Assembly (NCBI RefSeq): GCF_001939115.1
Contig: NZ_MQTZ01000052.1
Coordinates: 1-64,000 of the forward strand
Origin: Leptolyngbya sp. 'hensonii'
GTDB lineage: Bacteria; Cyanobacteriota; Cyanobacteriia; GCF-001939115
Reading direction: 5' to 3'
DNA: 64,000 nucleotides
The notes under the pieces are model-generated. The model was not told the origin of the DNA. It saw only the letters and a list, made by a program, of their open reading frames with translations, and ran no database searches. Shown in pieces: positions 1 through 8,985 of this stretch; the stretch's first letter is position 1, and each line of letters opens with the position of its first letter. The translations under genes were made by a program, and so were the position numbers.

Positions 1-241
1 GAGTCGAAACCGCAGCGGTCAGAAAGTTACAGCCTTCCAGGTAAGACGAGGCCAACCCGTGGGTGTACCACGATGTCACGAAGGTAGTCCCGGTCAGCCA
101 TCCCCCCAATGCCATGTAGGCACAGGGAAACAGCAGCAACCCAGACCAGCCGATGAACACAAATCGATCACGCTTCAGCCAGTCGTCGAGGACGTCGAAC
201 CATCCCCGCTCTGCCTGTGCGCGTCCCATTGCTATGGTCAT
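1..241 (-). CDS. psbD: Photosystem II D2 protein, 5' part only
   Basis: The reverse strand from 241 reads [20 protein letters not shown] and continues with the highly conserved D2 N-terminus (…[14 protein letters not shown]…). About 80 codons are visible; the rest lies beyond the left edge. D2 is a core subunit of the photosystem II reaction centre in the thylakoid membrane, paired with D1 (psbA at 44441 in this window). The GAGG-like stretch about 8 bases before the ATG is a plausible ribosome binding site. It diverges from ycf4 across a 282-base AT-rich intergenic region. In cyanobacteria psbD is often followed by an overlapping psbC; that cannot be seen here. Identification is firm. Confidence 0.97.
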   Translation of the reverse strand, partial: MTIAMGRAQAERGWFDVLDDWLKRDRFVFIGWSGLLLFPCAYMALGGWLTGTTFVTSWYTHGLASSYLEGCNFLTAAVST

Positions 242-455
242 TTCTAATCCTCTTATCTATTGCAGGAAATTCTCTCATTACCGTGACATGACCTTACACA
301 AGTAAAAAAAACTTTATGTAGGAATATCACATCTAACCCGGCCCCTGGAGGAGGTACACTAAACCACAGGTTAGGTTTATGTACCTATCGAGAAACCGGT
401 TTGGGTAGGCTTTACAACAGACGTCGCAAACTGGGAGTTAACGATTCTTATGATA

Positions 456-475
456 GTAAATATTAGAATATTTAC
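456..475. promoter_or_regulatory. Perfect 9+9 palindrome upstream of ycf4
   Basis: GTAAATATTAGAATATTTAC is a perfect inverted repeat with a 2-base centre, ending 48 bases before the ycf4 ATG. Its symmetry and place suggest a dimer-binding operator, but the AT-rich composition means chance is possible. The spacing does not fit NtcA (GTA-N8-TAC). Binding partner unknown. Confidence 0.4.
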
Positions 476-488
476 AATCTGATACGTA
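471..488 (+). promoter_or_regulatory. HLR1-like RpaB box before ycf4 (imperfect)
   Basis: TTTACAAT-CT-GATACGTA resembles the HLR1 consensus of two (G/T)TTACA(T/A)(T/A) units separated by 2 bases. The first unit is perfect; the second has two mismatches. It overlaps the right arm of the palindrome at 456-475 and lies 35 bases before the ycf4 start. RpaB is known to act on photosystem genes through HLR1; its use here is inference. Confidence 0.35.
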
Positions 489-523
489 AACTGCATAACA
501 ATATTTCATTCACGACGGCAAAC

Positions 524-1081
524 ATGACTTCTCCAGATGTTCAACAGCTTCGTCAACAGATTCTTGGTTCCCGTCGAGCCAGTAATTACTGGTGGGCCAC
601 TGTGACTACTGTTGGGGCGACAGGCTTTTTGCTGGCTGGTCTTTCCAGCTATCTCCAGACTGAGCTTATTCCCTTTGCTAGTTCAACAGATTTGATCTTC
701 ATCCCCCAGGGACTGGCCATGGGGTTTTACGGTGTAGCAGGGTTGCTGCTGAGTAGTTATCTCTGGCTAATGATTCTATGGGATGTGGGGAGTGGCTACA
801 ATGAGTTCGATCGCAAAGATGGGAAGGCACGTATCTTTCGGTGGGGTTTCCCTGGTAAAAATCGCAAGATTGAAATCAACTGCGACTTGCAGGATGTGCA
901 GGCAGTGAAAGTTGATGTTAGAGAGGGGTTGAATCCTAAGCGGGTGCTTTACTTGCGGGTCAAAGGGAGAAGAGATATTCCTCTGACGCGGGTGGGTCAG
1001 CCTCTTCCCTTGTCTGAATTAGAGAGTCAGGGTGCCACGCTGGCTCGCTTTCTGGGCGTTCCATTGGAGGGGCTGTCATGA
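524..1081 (+). CDS. ycf4: Photosystem I assembly protein Ycf4
   Basis: A 185-residue protein matching the Ycf4 family in length and layout: a short polar N-terminus, two membrane segments (about 21-45 and 62-85), then a soluble C-terminal domain ([20 protein letters not shown] and on). Ycf4 is a thylakoid factor that helps assemble photosystem I; it is not part of the mature complex. The gene ends in ATGA shared with the next start, so it is translationally coupled to the cyclophilin lipoprotein. It diverges from psbD, and the promoter region carries a palindrome and an HLR1-like box, suggesting light-responsive control. Identification is confident. Confidence 0.95.
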   Translation: MTSPDVQQLRQQILGSRRASNYWWATVTTVGATGFLLAGLSSYLQTELIPFASSTDLIFIPQGLAMGFYGVAGLLLSSYLWLMILWDVGSGYNEFDRKDGKARIFRWGFPGKNRKIEINCDLQDVQAVKVDVREGLNPKRVLYLRVKGRRDIPLTRVGQPLPLSELESQGATLARFLGVPLEGLS

Positions 1082-1893
1082 GATTTAATTTTCGACGCTG
1101 GTTTGTTGTGGTTTTCCTGGTCAGTGTTTTGTTCCTGCCTGCCTGTGTTTCGGATAAGGCAGTGAGTGAATCGTCCTCAACAACAACGAGTACTCCCAGA
1201 GTAGAGAGTCCTGAAACGGCTGCTTCAGCTTCTCCCAGTAGCACGCCCTCGCCTGAATCTACTGCCGAAATCAATGACCCACGCTTTGCTGACATGCCAC
1301 GATTGGTGGGTAAGGCAACCGTTCAACTGACGATTAAGGATGCTCCAGTCACGATCGTGGTGGATGGAACCAACGCCCCTCTAACGGCTGGTAATTTTGT
1401 GGATCTGGTGCAACGGGGTGTCTACAACGGGCTTGTTTTCCATCGTGTGGTTCGGGAGCCCCAACCCTTTGTCGTCCAGGGTGGAGATCCCCAAAGCAAG
1501 AATCCAGACACACCAGCCCAACTTTTAGGAACCGGGGGTTTTGTAGATCCGGCAACGGGTCAACCCCGGTATATCCCTCTTGAGATTAAGCCAGTGGGGG
1601 CTAAAGTTCCCCTGTATAGTCAGACTTTTGAAACTGCCAGCGTGACTAAGCCTCCTGCTCTGAAACATACGCGGGGGGCGGTGGCGATGGCCCGGTCTCA
1701 ACTGCCAGATTCGGCGTCCTCCCAGTTTTATATCACCCTCGCTGACCTCGACTTTCTGGATGGTAACTATGCTGTTTTTGGCTATGTCACCCAGGGAATG
1801 GAGGTTGTCGATAAAATTCAGCAGGGCGATCGGATCCAGTCAGCCACGGTAACGCAGGGTTTGGAAAATCTGAAGGTTAGGGGTAAATCCTAG
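1078..1893 (+). CDS. Cyclophilin-type peptidyl-prolyl isomerase, lipoprotein
   Basis: 271 residues. The N-terminus has a basic start, a hydrophobic stretch and a lipobox ending at Cys23 (LPAC), so the protein should be lipid-anchored outside the cytoplasmic or thylakoid membrane. A Ser/Thr/Pro-rich linker (about 24-65) leads to a cyclophilin domain from about 78 to the end, with FHRVV and VVQGGDP motifs of the family. It would catalyse cis-trans isomerisation of X-Pro bonds in exported proteins. The start overlaps the ycf4 stop by 4 bases, so the two are probably one transcript; a role in folding lumenal photosystem proteins is inference. No key residue was seen to be missing, though the domain is more divergent than cytosolic cyclophilins. 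Confidence 0.9.
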   Translation: MRFNFRRWFVVVFLVSVLFLPACVSDKAVSESSSTTTSTPRVESPETAASASPSSTPSPESTAEINDPRFADMPRLVGKATVQLTIKDAPVTIVVDGTNAPLTAGNFVDLVQRGVYNGLVFHRVVREPQPFVVQGGDPQSKNPDTPAQLLGTGGFVDPATGQPRYIPLEIKPVGAKVPLYSQTFETASVTKPPALKHTRGAVAMARSQLPDSASSQFYITLADLDFLDGNYAVFGYVTQGMEVVDKIQQGDRIQSATVTQGLENLKVRGKS

Positions 1894-1964
1894 GGATAGA
1901 CCGGTTGAAAGTGGAATATGGTGTAGCTGATGATCTTAGTCTTCTGCTACACCCTGTTTTAACT

Positions 1965-3128
1965 GTGCCTATTGAAGTTGTTGTAACCGGAATTGGCTTG
2001 ATTTCGGCCCTGGGTTCGTTGCAGGAAACCTGGCATAACTTATCTCTGGGTAAAACAGGTATTGCCGTTTCCCGTCCGTTTTCAGAACTGCCCCCTTTGC
2101 CCTTAGGACTGATAGAGGCTGCCCCCCTTGCCCTGATTCCTTTAGTTCAGATGGTCATCAGGGCTGCCTTGAAAGATGCTGCTATACATCCTCCTCTACC
2201 AGACTGTGGGATTGTCATTGGTTCTAGCCGCAGTCAGCAATCGGTTTGGGAGGGGTTGATACAAGAACAATGGCACGCTGTTGATCACGGGGTTAATCCT
2301 CCAGTCCCGTCACAGCTATCTTTAGTGAATTGGCTGGATACCCTGCCCCATCGGGTTGCGATCGTAGCCGCCCATGATGTGGGAGCAACAGGACCAGTGC
2401 TGGCTCCAATGGCTGCCTGTGCCACAGGTCTGGTGGCGATCGCTCAGGGATTTGAGCTGTTGCAAACCGGACAGTGCCAGCAAGTTCTGGTTGGGGCAGT
2501 GGAAGCTCCCATTACCCCCCTCACCCTGACGGGCTTCCGACAGATGGGGGCGATGGCCAGCACGGGGTCCTATCCCTTTGATGTGGCCCGCGAGGGTTTG
2601 GTGCTGGGGGAAGGGGGGGCCGTGCTGCTGCTGGAAACCGCTGAATCGGCAGCCACACGTCAGGCTTCTATCTACGGGCGGGTTCTGGGATTTGGGATGA
2701 CCGCAGATGCTTATCACATCAGTACGCCTGAGCCCAATGGCCGGGGGGCGATCGTGGCGGTTCAGCAGTGCCTCCAGCGCAGTCAGTTAGCGCCGAACCA
2801 GGTGCAGTACATCCATGCCCATGGCACCGCGACGGAGTTCAACGATCGCCAGGAAGCTCGATTAATTCAACATCTGTTTCCAGCGGATGTTCTGGTGAGT
2901 TCCACGAAAGGAGCTACGGGCCATACTCTGGGGGCATCGGGGGCAATGGGGGCTGCTTTCTGCTTGCTGGCTCTGAAGGAACAGCACTTGCCTCCCTGTG
3001 TGGGTTTGAATAAGGCTGCTTTTGATTTAAATCTGCTAACTGCGGCTCGATCAGCCCTGGTGAACCAGGTGTTATGTTTTAGCTTTGGATTTGGCGGTCA
3101 AAATGTGGTGGTTGCTTTGGGCCGCTAA
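1965..3128 (+). CDS. Beta-ketoacyl-ACP synthase (KAS II-like paralogue)
   Basis: The protein starts with VVVTGIGLISALG, the usual opening of FabF-type ketosynthases. I chose the GTG at 1965 because family members begin close to this motif; an in-frame TTG at 1905 would add 20 unsupported residues. The thiolase-fold catalytic triad is intact: Cys152 in AACATG, His286 in HAHGTATE and His320 in TKGATGHTLGASG. It would condense malonyl-ACP with an acyl-ACP. At about 387 residues it is slightly shorter than a housekeeping FabF (about 415), and no fab genes are adjacent, so it may be a secondary paralogue serving a specialised acyl chain; this is inference. It lies 71 bases after the cyclophilin gene in the same direction. 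Confidence 0.88.
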   Translation: MPIEVVVTGIGLISALGSLQETWHNLSLGKTGIAVSRPFSELPPLPLGLIEAAPLALIPLVQMVIRAALKDAAIHPPLPDCGIVIGSSRSQQSVWEGLIQEQWHAVDHGVNPPVPSQLSLVNWLDTLPHRVAIVAAHDVGATGPVLAPMAACATGLVAIAQGFELLQTGQCQQVLVGAVEAPITPLTLTGFRQMGAMASTGSYPFDVAREGLVLGEGGAVLLLETAESAATRQASIYGRVLGFGMTADAYHISTPEPNGRGAIVAVQQCLQRSQLAPNQVQYIHAHGTATEFNDRQEARLIQHLFPADVLVSSTKGATGHTLGASGAMGAAFCLLALKEQHLPPCVGLNKAAFDLNLLTAARSALVNQVLCFSFGFGGQNVVVALGR

Positions 3129-3130
3129 AG

Positions 3131-3177
3131 AGAAATCAGGAGCCAGAAGCCAGGATAATTCAGGTCTCCTGATTTCT
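3131..3177. terminator. 12-bp stem hairpin between convergent genes
   Basis: AGAAATCAGGAG at 3131-3142 pairs perfectly with CTCCTGATTTCT at 3166-3177, with a 23-base loop. It sits just after the ketoacyl synthase stop and before the end of the convergent pilin-like gene, so it could stop transcription in both directions. There is no clear T-run, so efficiency is uncertain. Confidence 0.5.
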
Positions 3178-3230
3178 AACTCCCGATGTCTATAATCTCC
3201 TGATGCAGGCATTAGTCTCTGTTCAGGGGT

Positions 3231-3740
3231 TTACCGATTACGGTAGACCTGTTGTGTTCCAACCCCACAAACCGCTGAGCCATCCTTGTAAGACGGGAGG
3301 GAACGAATTGCTCCAGGACTGTTCCCTCGACAAAGGATCGCCAGGGTCTTAGTTTCGCCTTTCACTGCCTTTTTATCGAGATCCGTCGCTGCTACTTCAA
3401 AGACGGCACCGATGTAACTCACCTGATTGGGATTGCGGGCCGTGCCAACGTTGTAGACGACTTTATTCGCTTTTTGAATGGAATAGGTGAAAGCGCTGTC
3501 CCCGGAGGGTCTCATTCCCAATTCATTGATGGAACTGGCAAAAGTATTCTTTTCCAGATAGAAAGCCTGCTGCGCCCGGTTCATGGCACCGACAACGCTT
3601 TGGCCCTGGGGCATGGGAGGCATGCAGGCGAAGGCAATGGGCGTGAAGGCAGATAATGCACTGACCATACAAAGGGCGATCGTGGCCTGAGTTGAGGCTG
3701 AACTTAAGAGCTTTGGCTTTTGGATTGACCGGCGCGACAT
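3231..3740 (-). CDS. Type IV pilin-like G/H domain protein with Sec-type signal
   Basis: 169 residues from the ATG at 3740, which is preceded by AGGAAGAGAG, a good ribosome binding site; an upstream in-frame GTG at 3815 looks spurious. The N-terminus is basic and followed by a hydrophobic segment ending in TPIAFAC, so it looks exported. The body (NRAQQAFYLEKNTFASSINEL, then an alternating beta pattern) matches the cyanobacterial 'type IV pilin-like G and H' family. Unlike true pilins it lacks the G-F-x-x-x-E prepilin peptidase site, so it is probably a free or anchored periplasmic protein rather than a pilus subunit. Cysteines near the C-terminus (ILCRG, SAVCGVG) could form a disulfide. Monocistronic; exact role unknown. 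Confidence 0.75.
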   Translation of the reverse strand: MSRRSIQKPKLLSSASTQATIALCMVSALSAFTPIAFACMPPMPQGQSVVGAMNRAQQAFYLEKNTFASSINELGMRPSGDSAFTYSIQKANKVVYNVGTARNPNQVSYIGAVFEVAATDLDKKAVKGETKTLAILCRGNSPGAIRSLPSYKDGSAVCGVGTQQVYRNR

Positions 3741-3968
3741 AGTTCTCTCTTCCTGATTGGGTGGAGATGGATGTTTATCTGAATACAGCCTGTAACCCTC
3801 AAGTTCCGTTGACACCTATCGGATGGGAGTCGCTACAAGTCTTTTCATGCGAGTTTTGCATCATAGGTATGCAAATTACTTATCCTGCAGTAATGGAAAA
3901 AAGCGTGAAGCAACCTCCAAAGTGCTGAGAAGCACGGTATTCTATCTACGACGAATTGGAAAAGATCC

Positions 3969-4784
3969 ATGAATCCAGAAGCTATTAATGGAATTTTGAC
4001 TACAGCCAGTTCTGTAGTCACCTCATTTGCTCTCAAATTGTTGGGGGCGATCGCCCTCTGGATCTTTGGTCGCTGGCTGATTAATTTGAGCTTAGGGTTG
4101 ATCAGACGAGGGTTAAAAGGTCGGCCCATTGAGGCTACCCTGGTTAACTACCTGATTAACATTCTGGGGGTTACCCTCCAGATTGTCCTGGTTGTTGCTA
4201 TCCTGGGCTTCTTTGGCATTGAGACCACTTCCTTCGCTGCTCTTCTGGCTGCAGCCGGAATTGCCGTTGGTGCAGCCTGGTCTGGATTGTTGGCTAACTT
4301 TGCTGCTGGTGCGTTTTTAATTATTTTCCACCCCTTTCGAGTCGGTGACTTTGTCTCAGCCGGGGGGGTGACTGGTACGGTGAAGGAGATGGGGTTATTT
4401 GTAACGACGATCGACACCCTGGATAATGTACAAACGATTATCGGGAACAACAAAATTTTTTCGGATAATATTCAAAACTTTTCCTCCAATCCCTACCGCC
4501 GGGTGGATCTGGTGGCTCAGTTGAATCATGGGGTCAGCCATCAGACAGCGATCGCCCTGTTGAAAGAGAAGCTGAGCCAGATTCCCAACGTCCTGGTGGA
4601 ACCAGCTCCAGATGTGGAAATTTTGGAGTTTAATCTGGCCGGTCCAGTACTGGCCGTCCGACCTTACTGTAACAATACCCATTACTGGCAAGTTTACTTT
4701 GATACGAACAAAATGATTCGGGAAACCTTTGGCGATGCTGGGTATCCAGTTCCAGAGCAGCACTATGCAATTCGACAGTCCTGA
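3969..4784 (+). CDS. MscS-family mechanosensitive ion channel
   Basis: 271 residues, the length of the compact MscS type. Three hydrophobic helices lie at about 18-40, 60-85 and 90-120; the last is the Gly/Ala-rich pore helix (LAAAGIAVGAAWSGLLANFA). This is followed by the MscS beta domain (FRVGDFVSAGGVTGTVKEMG, then IGNNKIFSDNIQNFS) and the alpha/beta C-terminal domain. It would open under membrane tension to release solutes on hypo-osmotic shock. Monocistronic and divergent from the pilin-like gene. Identification is firm; paralogues are usual in cyanobacteria. Confidence 0.93.
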   Translation: MNPEAINGILTTASSVVTSFALKLLGAIALWIFGRWLINLSLGLIRRGLKGRPIEATLVNYLINILGVTLQIVLVVAILGFFGIETTSFAALLAAAGIAVGAAWSGLLANFAAGAFLIIFHPFRVGDFVSAGGVTGTVKEMGLFVTTIDTLDNVQTIIGNNKIFSDNIQNFSSNPYRRVDLVAQLNHGVSHQTAIALLKEKLSQIPNVLVEPAPDVEILEFNLAGPVLAVRPYCNNTHYWQVYFDTNKMIRETFGDAGYPVPEQHYAIRQS

Positions 4785-4951
4785 AGCATGACCCCTTCAG
4801 TTGAAGCTGCGACCGTTGTTTACTGCAGAGGTGCGGAAGACGCAGAGGGTATTCTCGGCGAATTCTGCGCCTTCTCGGTTTATTTTGACCGCTGAGGGGG
4901 GACCCCCTTGCGGTACTCTAGTAAGAGTGTCTTTAGCCAGCTTTTTGACCT

Positions 4952-5935
4952 ATGTCCGCTGCCGTAACATCTCCTATCTCCAGTCCTCCCCGCCCAATTC
5001 GGATTGGCTCTCGGAAGAGTCAGCTTGCTTTGGTGCAGACCCATTGGGTGCAGGAACAGTTGCAGAGCCATTTTCCGAATCGAACTTTTGAAGTTCATAC
5101 GATGAGCACTCAGGGGGACAAAATTCTGGATGTTGCCCTGGCTAAGATTGGAGATAAGGGGCTATTTACCAAGGAATTGGAAGTGGGCATGCTGAATCAG
5201 GAGATTGATTTTGCCGTCCATTCTTTGAAAGATTTGCCGACCCGTTTGCCTGAAGGGTTGATCTTAGGGGCAGTAACGGAGCGGGTTGATCCGGCGGATG
5301 CTCTGGTGGTTCATGCCCAGCACCAAGATAAGCAAATTGACACCCTGCCAGAAGGGGCGGTCATTGGTACGTCTTCCTTACGTCGCCTGGCCCAATTGCG
5401 GCACCACTATCCCCATCTCGCGTTTAAAGACATTCGTGGCAATTTGAATACCCGGCTCCAGAAGTTGGATGCTGGGGAATATGATGCCATTATCCTGGCG
5501 GTAGCCGGGTTGCAGCGATTAGGGATGGCCGATCGCATTCACCAAACTTTACCCTCTGAGGTGTCTCTGCATGCGGTGGGGCAGGGAGCCCTAGGGATTG
5601 AGTGTCGGGCAGAGGATGCCGAGGTCCTGACCTTGCTGAAGGCGCTGGAGCATTTTCCAACTACGCAACGGTGCTATGCTGAGCGGGCCTTTCTGCGAGA
5701 GTTGGAGGGAGGCTGCCAGGTTCCGATCGGGGTTAATACGGTCCTGGATGGGGATTCTTTGACATTGATTGGCCTGGTTGCCAGTCTGGATGGTCAAAGA
5801 TTGGTGAAAGACAGTATAACTGGGGCTGCAGCCGACGCCGATCAATTGGGGATTGCTCTGGCTCACCGACTGCGGGAACAGGGAGCCCAGGAGATTTTGG
5901 ATGAGATTATCAGTCAAATGCGGGAACAGCCTTGA
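4952..5935 (+). CDS. hemC: Hydroxymethylbilane synthase (porphobilinogen deaminase)
   Basis: 327 residues. It joins four porphobilinogen molecules into hydroxymethylbilane on the way to haem and chlorophyll. Motifs: [14 protein letters not shown] at the start, [28 protein letters not shown] and the cofactor-binding loop GGCQVPIG with Cys255, which carries the dipyrromethane cofactor. Length fits the family with a short extra N-terminal stretch ([13 protein letters not shown]). It lies 167 bases after mscS in the same direction; the spacer holds no gene. Supply of tetrapyrroles fits the photosynthetic context, but no other haem genes are adjacent. Confidence 0.97.
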   Translation: MSAAVTSPISSPPRPIRIGSRKSQLALVQTHWVQEQLQSHFPNRTFEVHTMSTQGDKILDVALAKIGDKGLFTKELEVGMLNQEIDFAVHSLKDLPTRLPEGLILGAVTERVDPADALVVHAQHQDKQIDTLPEGAVIGTSSLRRLAQLRHHYPHLAFKDIRGNLNTRLQKLDAGEYDAIILAVAGLQRLGMADRIHQTLPSEVSLHAVGQGALGIECRAEDAEVLTLLKALEHFPTTQRCYAERAFLRELEGGCQVPIGVNTVLDGDSLTLIGLVASLDGQRLVKDSITGAAADADQLGIALAHRLREQGAQEILDEIISQMREQP

Positions 5936-6071
5936 GGACTGATCACCTGTGTCAACTTACCCGGTATGATCACTATGCCAGGTGGGATCGTTCATGGGGA
6001 TGGTTCTGACTATTTTTGCTGATGAGTCTGGCTGATGTCAGCTCAGGTGGACATTCAGGGAAAAGTTCAAC

Positions 6072-7490
6072 ATGCGAATTTTATTTGTCTCGGCAGAAGC
6101 AGCTCCACTTGCCAAGGTTGGCGGTATGGGGGATGTGGTTGGAGCCCTTCCCCAGGTGCTGCGAGCCATGGGTCATGATGTCCGAATTTTCATGCCTTTT
6201 TATGGTTTTCTGTCAGACAAAGCAGCGGTTTCTAAGGAGCCGGTTTGGGAAGGCTCTGCCATGTTTCAGACCTTCCAGATTTACGAAACCGTATTAACGG
6301 GGACAGAAGTTCCGGTCTATCTGTTTGCGCATCCATCTTTTTTACCTCGACGGATTTATGGCGGAGAAGGGGAGGATTGGCGATTTACCCTGTTCGCTAA
6401 TGGTGCGGCGGAGTTTTGCTGGAATTACTGGAAGCCAGAAATTATTCACTGTCATGACTGGCATGCTGGAATGATCCCGGTGTGGATGCACCAGTCTCCT
6501 GATATCAGCACTGTGTTTACGATTCATAATCTGGCTTACCAGGGGCCCTGGCGATGGCGCTTGGAGCAAATGACCTGGTGTCCCTGGTATATGCAGGGGC
6601 ATAACACGATGGCGGCGGCGGTGCAGTATGCCGATCGGGTGACTACTGTTTCCCCTACTTATGCCCAACAGATCCAGACAGCCACTTACGGAGAAACCCT
6701 GGAAGGGTTAATGTCGTTTATCAGCGGCAAACTGAGCGGTATTCTCAATGGTATTGACACCCAGCTTTATAATCCAGCGGATGACAAGTACCTGGCTCAA
6801 ACCTTTACCGCAGATACGATCGATCGACGAGTTGCGAATAAGGTGGCGCTGCAGGAAGAGATCGGCCTGGAAGTCAACTCTAAAACATTTCTGGTCGGTA
6901 TGGTGACGCGACTGGTGGAGCAAAAAGGGTTGGATCTGGTGATTCAGATTCTGGAACGCTTCATGGCCTACACGGATGCCCAATTTATCCTTTTAGGAAC
7001 GGGCGATCGCTACTACGAGACTGCCATGTGGCAAATTGCCTCCCGTCATCCTGGGCGCATGTCGGTTTATTTGCTTTACAACGATGCCCTGTCCCGGCGA
7101 ATTTATGCGGGCTGTGATGCTTTCTTGATGCCCAGTCGGTTTGAGCCTTGCGGGATTAGTCAGTTGATGGCGATGCGCTACGGCTGTATCCCGATCGTAC
7201 GTCGGACTGGAGGTTTGGTGGATACTGTCTTACACCATGACCCCATGAACCAGGCTGGAACAGGATATTGCTTCGATCGCTACGAGCCCCTCGATTTATT
7301 CACCTGTATGATTCGGGCCTGGGAAGGCTATCACTATCGGGACAGATGGCAGGAACTCCAGCAGCGAGCTATGCAAATGGATTTCAGCTGGGATAAATCG
7401 GCCAAGCAGTATGTTCAGGTTTATAGCGATATTCTGGGTATTCCTAATGAGACGCCGGAGTTAGAAAAGCAGGCAGAAGTTGTGGGTTAG
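6072..7490 (+). CDS. glgA: Glycogen synthase (ADP-glucose type)
   Basis: 472 residues, GT5 family. It transfers glucose from ADP-glucose to growing glycogen. The ADP-glucose site is visible at the N-terminus ([13 protein letters not shown]), together with [18 protein letters not shown] and the GT-B C-terminal motif [16 protein letters not shown] followed by RRTGGL. Preceded by AGGGA about 8 bases before ATG. The last 4 bases overlap the convergent nuclease-like gene. Cyanobacteria often carry two glgA paralogues; the KVGGMGD form (rather than KTGGLGD) needs a tree to assign to GlgA1 or GlgA2. Confidence 0.95.
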   Translation: MRILFVSAEAAPLAKVGGMGDVVGALPQVLRAMGHDVRIFMPFYGFLSDKAAVSKEPVWEGSAMFQTFQIYETVLTGTEVPVYLFAHPSFLPRRIYGGEGEDWRFTLFANGAAEFCWNYWKPEIIHCHDWHAGMIPVWMHQSPDISTVFTIHNLAYQGPWRWRLEQMTWCPWYMQGHNTMAAAVQYADRVTTVSPTYAQQIQTATYGETLEGLMSFISGKLSGILNGIDTQLYNPADDKYLAQTFTADTIDRRVANKVALQEEIGLEVNSKTFLVGMVTRLVEQKGLDLVIQILERFMAYTDAQFILLGTGDRYYETAMWQIASRHPGRMSVYLLYNDALSRRIYAGCDAFLMPSRFEPCGISQLMAMRYGCIPIVRRTGGLVDTVLHHDPMNQAGTGYCFDRYEPLDLFTCMIRAWEGYHYRDRWQELQQRAMQMDFSWDKSAKQYVQVYSDILGIPNETPELEKQAEVVG

Positions 7491-8080
7491 TTCTGCAGCC
7501 CATGCAATCGGAACTCGCTTGGGGTCTGGCGCATGGGATGGTCTGGATGCCACAGCCCCACACCCAGGAGGCGAGCCTTCTCCTGAGCGCGACTCAGTCG
7601 AATGTCATACTTCAGGTTGGGCGATCGTCCAGCAGCCAGGGCCAGCCCTGCTTCCACCAATCGCTCATTCACTAAAATCCCATCTTTCCACAGGTAAATC
7701 AAGGGGCGATTCTGGCTATCCCGTTCCTGGACATCGGTTTCCATCCGGAGCCATGGTGAGGGGGCTTGCCTGGAGCCATGGGATGGGCTGGAGAGGAACT
7801 GCGCCAAGTAGTCCCTGGACTGCTGCCCCCAGGGTTCTTGCTCCAGATCCGGAGCCTCAATTCCCAGGAGCAGCACCCGTTGTAAGGGCATGTCTACGTT
7901 GCCCCCCACAATTTCCAGAGCCTGACCACTGATGACCTGGTCAACCTTGACCAGATTGCCTTTGGGTAGAGAAACTGGCTGGCAGGCGACAAGAAACAGG
8001 GCGATGAGGCTGAGTAGGATAGCAGGAATCCACCAGCGCAGAAGCGCCTGGCCCGGTAACTGATAGGGATCAATCTTCAT
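7487..8080 (-). CDS. Staphylococcal-nuclease-like (SNase/TNase) lipoprotein
   Basis: 197 residues from the ATG at 8080, which overlaps the ferredoxin stop by 11 bases; the longer start at 8167 would bury the signal peptide. A strong hydrophobic stretch ends in a lipobox (LVAC, Cys33). The rest resembles a thermonuclease domain: [20 protein letters not shown], then [20 protein letters not shown] and an [13 protein letters not shown] close. Nucleolytic activity is inferred from the family; the position matching the active-site Arg could not be confirmed. It is the last gene of a four-gene minus-strand group and ends 4 bases inside the glgA 3' end. Confidence 0.8.
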   Translation of the reverse strand: MKIDPYQLPGQALLRWWIPAILLSLIALFLVACQPVSLPKGNLVKVDQVISGQALEIVGGNVDMPLQRVLLLGIEAPDLEQEPWGQQSRDYLAQFLSSPSHGSRQAPSPWLRMETDVQERDSQNRPLIYLWKDGILVNERLVEAGLALAAGRSPNLKYDIRLSRAQEKARLLGVGLWHPDHPMRQTPSEFRLHGLQN

Positions 8081-8438
8081 CCAGAGGCAACCCAAAGCGA
8101 ACTTTACCTTTGGCAAAATAGCGCCCGAACTGTAGCTCATAGACTTCATCTTCATTCTGAGTCTCAACTTCCAGGTCAGAGCGAGGATAGCTGACGCAGA
8201 GTAGGGCGTAACCCTGCTCTCTTAATTCTGGGGAGAGGCCAACGGCTTCTGGTTGATACAACTCGCCGGATAGAACTCGCACAGCGCAAGTCGTACAGGC
8301 TCCGTTGCGGCAGGAGAAAGGAAGTTCAACACCCTGATTTTCAGCACTGTGCAGAATATACCGATCCTCTGGAACCTGCACGACATAATCTGTATTGGTT
8401 TGACGATAGTGAATCCGAACCTGGTGGGAACGAGTCAT
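8070..8438 (-). CDS. Plant-type 2Fe-2S ferredoxin with C-terminal extension
   Basis: 122 residues from the ATG at 8438 (MTRSHQVRIHYRQ). An ATG at 8468, directly after the preceding stop, would add ten residues. The four iron-sulfur cysteines have plant-type spacing: CRNGACTTC (C-x4-C-x2-C), then 29 residues to the fourth Cys in ALLCVSYP. The tail after the cluster domain (EVYELQFGRYFAKGKVRFG) is longer than in PetF and marks a separate cyanobacterial ferredoxin type whose partner enzymes are not settled. It would shuttle single electrons in the cytosol. It sits between the DCC-type thiol protein and the nuclease-like lipoprotein, with overlapping or near-overlapping ends, so an operon is likely. 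Confidence 0.9.
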   Translation of the reverse strand: MTRSHQVRIHYRQTNTDYVVQVPEDRYILHSAENQGVELPFSCRNGACTTCAVRVLSGELYQPEAVGLSPELREQGYALLCVSYPRSDLEVETQNEDEVYELQFGRYFAKGKVRFGLPLDED

Positions 8439-8469
8439 GAAAAGACTTAAGAAGCGTACAGATTCCATG

Positions 8470-8919
8470 CTACTGCGGGGCTGGTCCATCGGCACTGCGA
8501 CTTTCTGCTGAAATGGAGTCGAGATCGCAACCACAGGCTGGGTAAGAGGACTGGTAAGTTGTGGGACGCTTACCGAACAGGGTATAGCGGTGATCTCGAA
8601 CGTACTCGTACAGTCGATCGACCGTCTCTTTGAGCCCTGGTAACGATCGATACGCAGGGATAAACACCTCTCCCAGGGGCAGCAACCGCCCGATCTCCTC
8701 TGCTGCTGCACTTCCCTGCCATCGGCGATCGGGAGACGCCACATTAATCAAAATCATTCCCAGTTCACAGTCTGCTGGCGTGACGTTCCAGGCTGCCAGA
8801 TCCTGCGGATTTTGCATGGGCAGATACTGAAATTGCTGTCCCCGATCCAGAGCTTGCAGCAACTGCACCAGGGTTGTACAGAGATTACAGTTACCGTCGT
8901 AAATCACGAGATAGGTCAT
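8470..8919 (-). CDS. DCC-family (DUF393) thiol-disulfide oxidoreductase-like protein
   Basis: 149 residues. The N-terminus has the family signature YDGNCNLC (Asp8, Cys11, Cys14), a thioredoxin-like CxxC redox centre. The body keeps the family's PMQNPQ and W-rich patterns and ends near VRDHRYTLFGKRP. Predicted cytosolic or loosely membrane-bound. It lies 66 bases after the PP2C phosphatase and immediately before a 2Fe-2S ferredoxin, which suggests redox linkage among these genes (inference). Substrate unknown. Confidence 0.85.
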   Translation of the reverse strand: MTYLVIYDGNCNLCTTLVQLLQALDRGQQFQYLPMQNPQDLAAWNVTPADCELGMILINVASPDRRWQGSAAAEEIGRLLPLGEVFIPAYRSLPGLKETVDRLYEYVRDHRYTLFGKRPTTYQSSYPACGCDLDSISAESRSADGPAPQ

Positions 8920-8985
8920 GGGCTGTTGTGGCGCTATTGTCTTCCCTCATAGTAGAAGAGCATCTGACATCGCTCCAGCCCCATT

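Larger units (their letters stand above)
242..523. promoter_or_regulatory. Divergent psbD / ycf4 intergenic region
   Basis: 282 bases between the two divergent start codons, AT-rich next to ycf4. It must contain both promoters. Visible structure: a 20-base palindrome at 456-475 and an overlapping HLR1-like direct repeat at 471-488, described separately. No further gene is seen. Confidence 0.6.

Noticed and set aside
4801-5091. 96-codon frame between mscS and hemC
   Set aside because: Mostly overlaps hemC out of frame; no conserved features.
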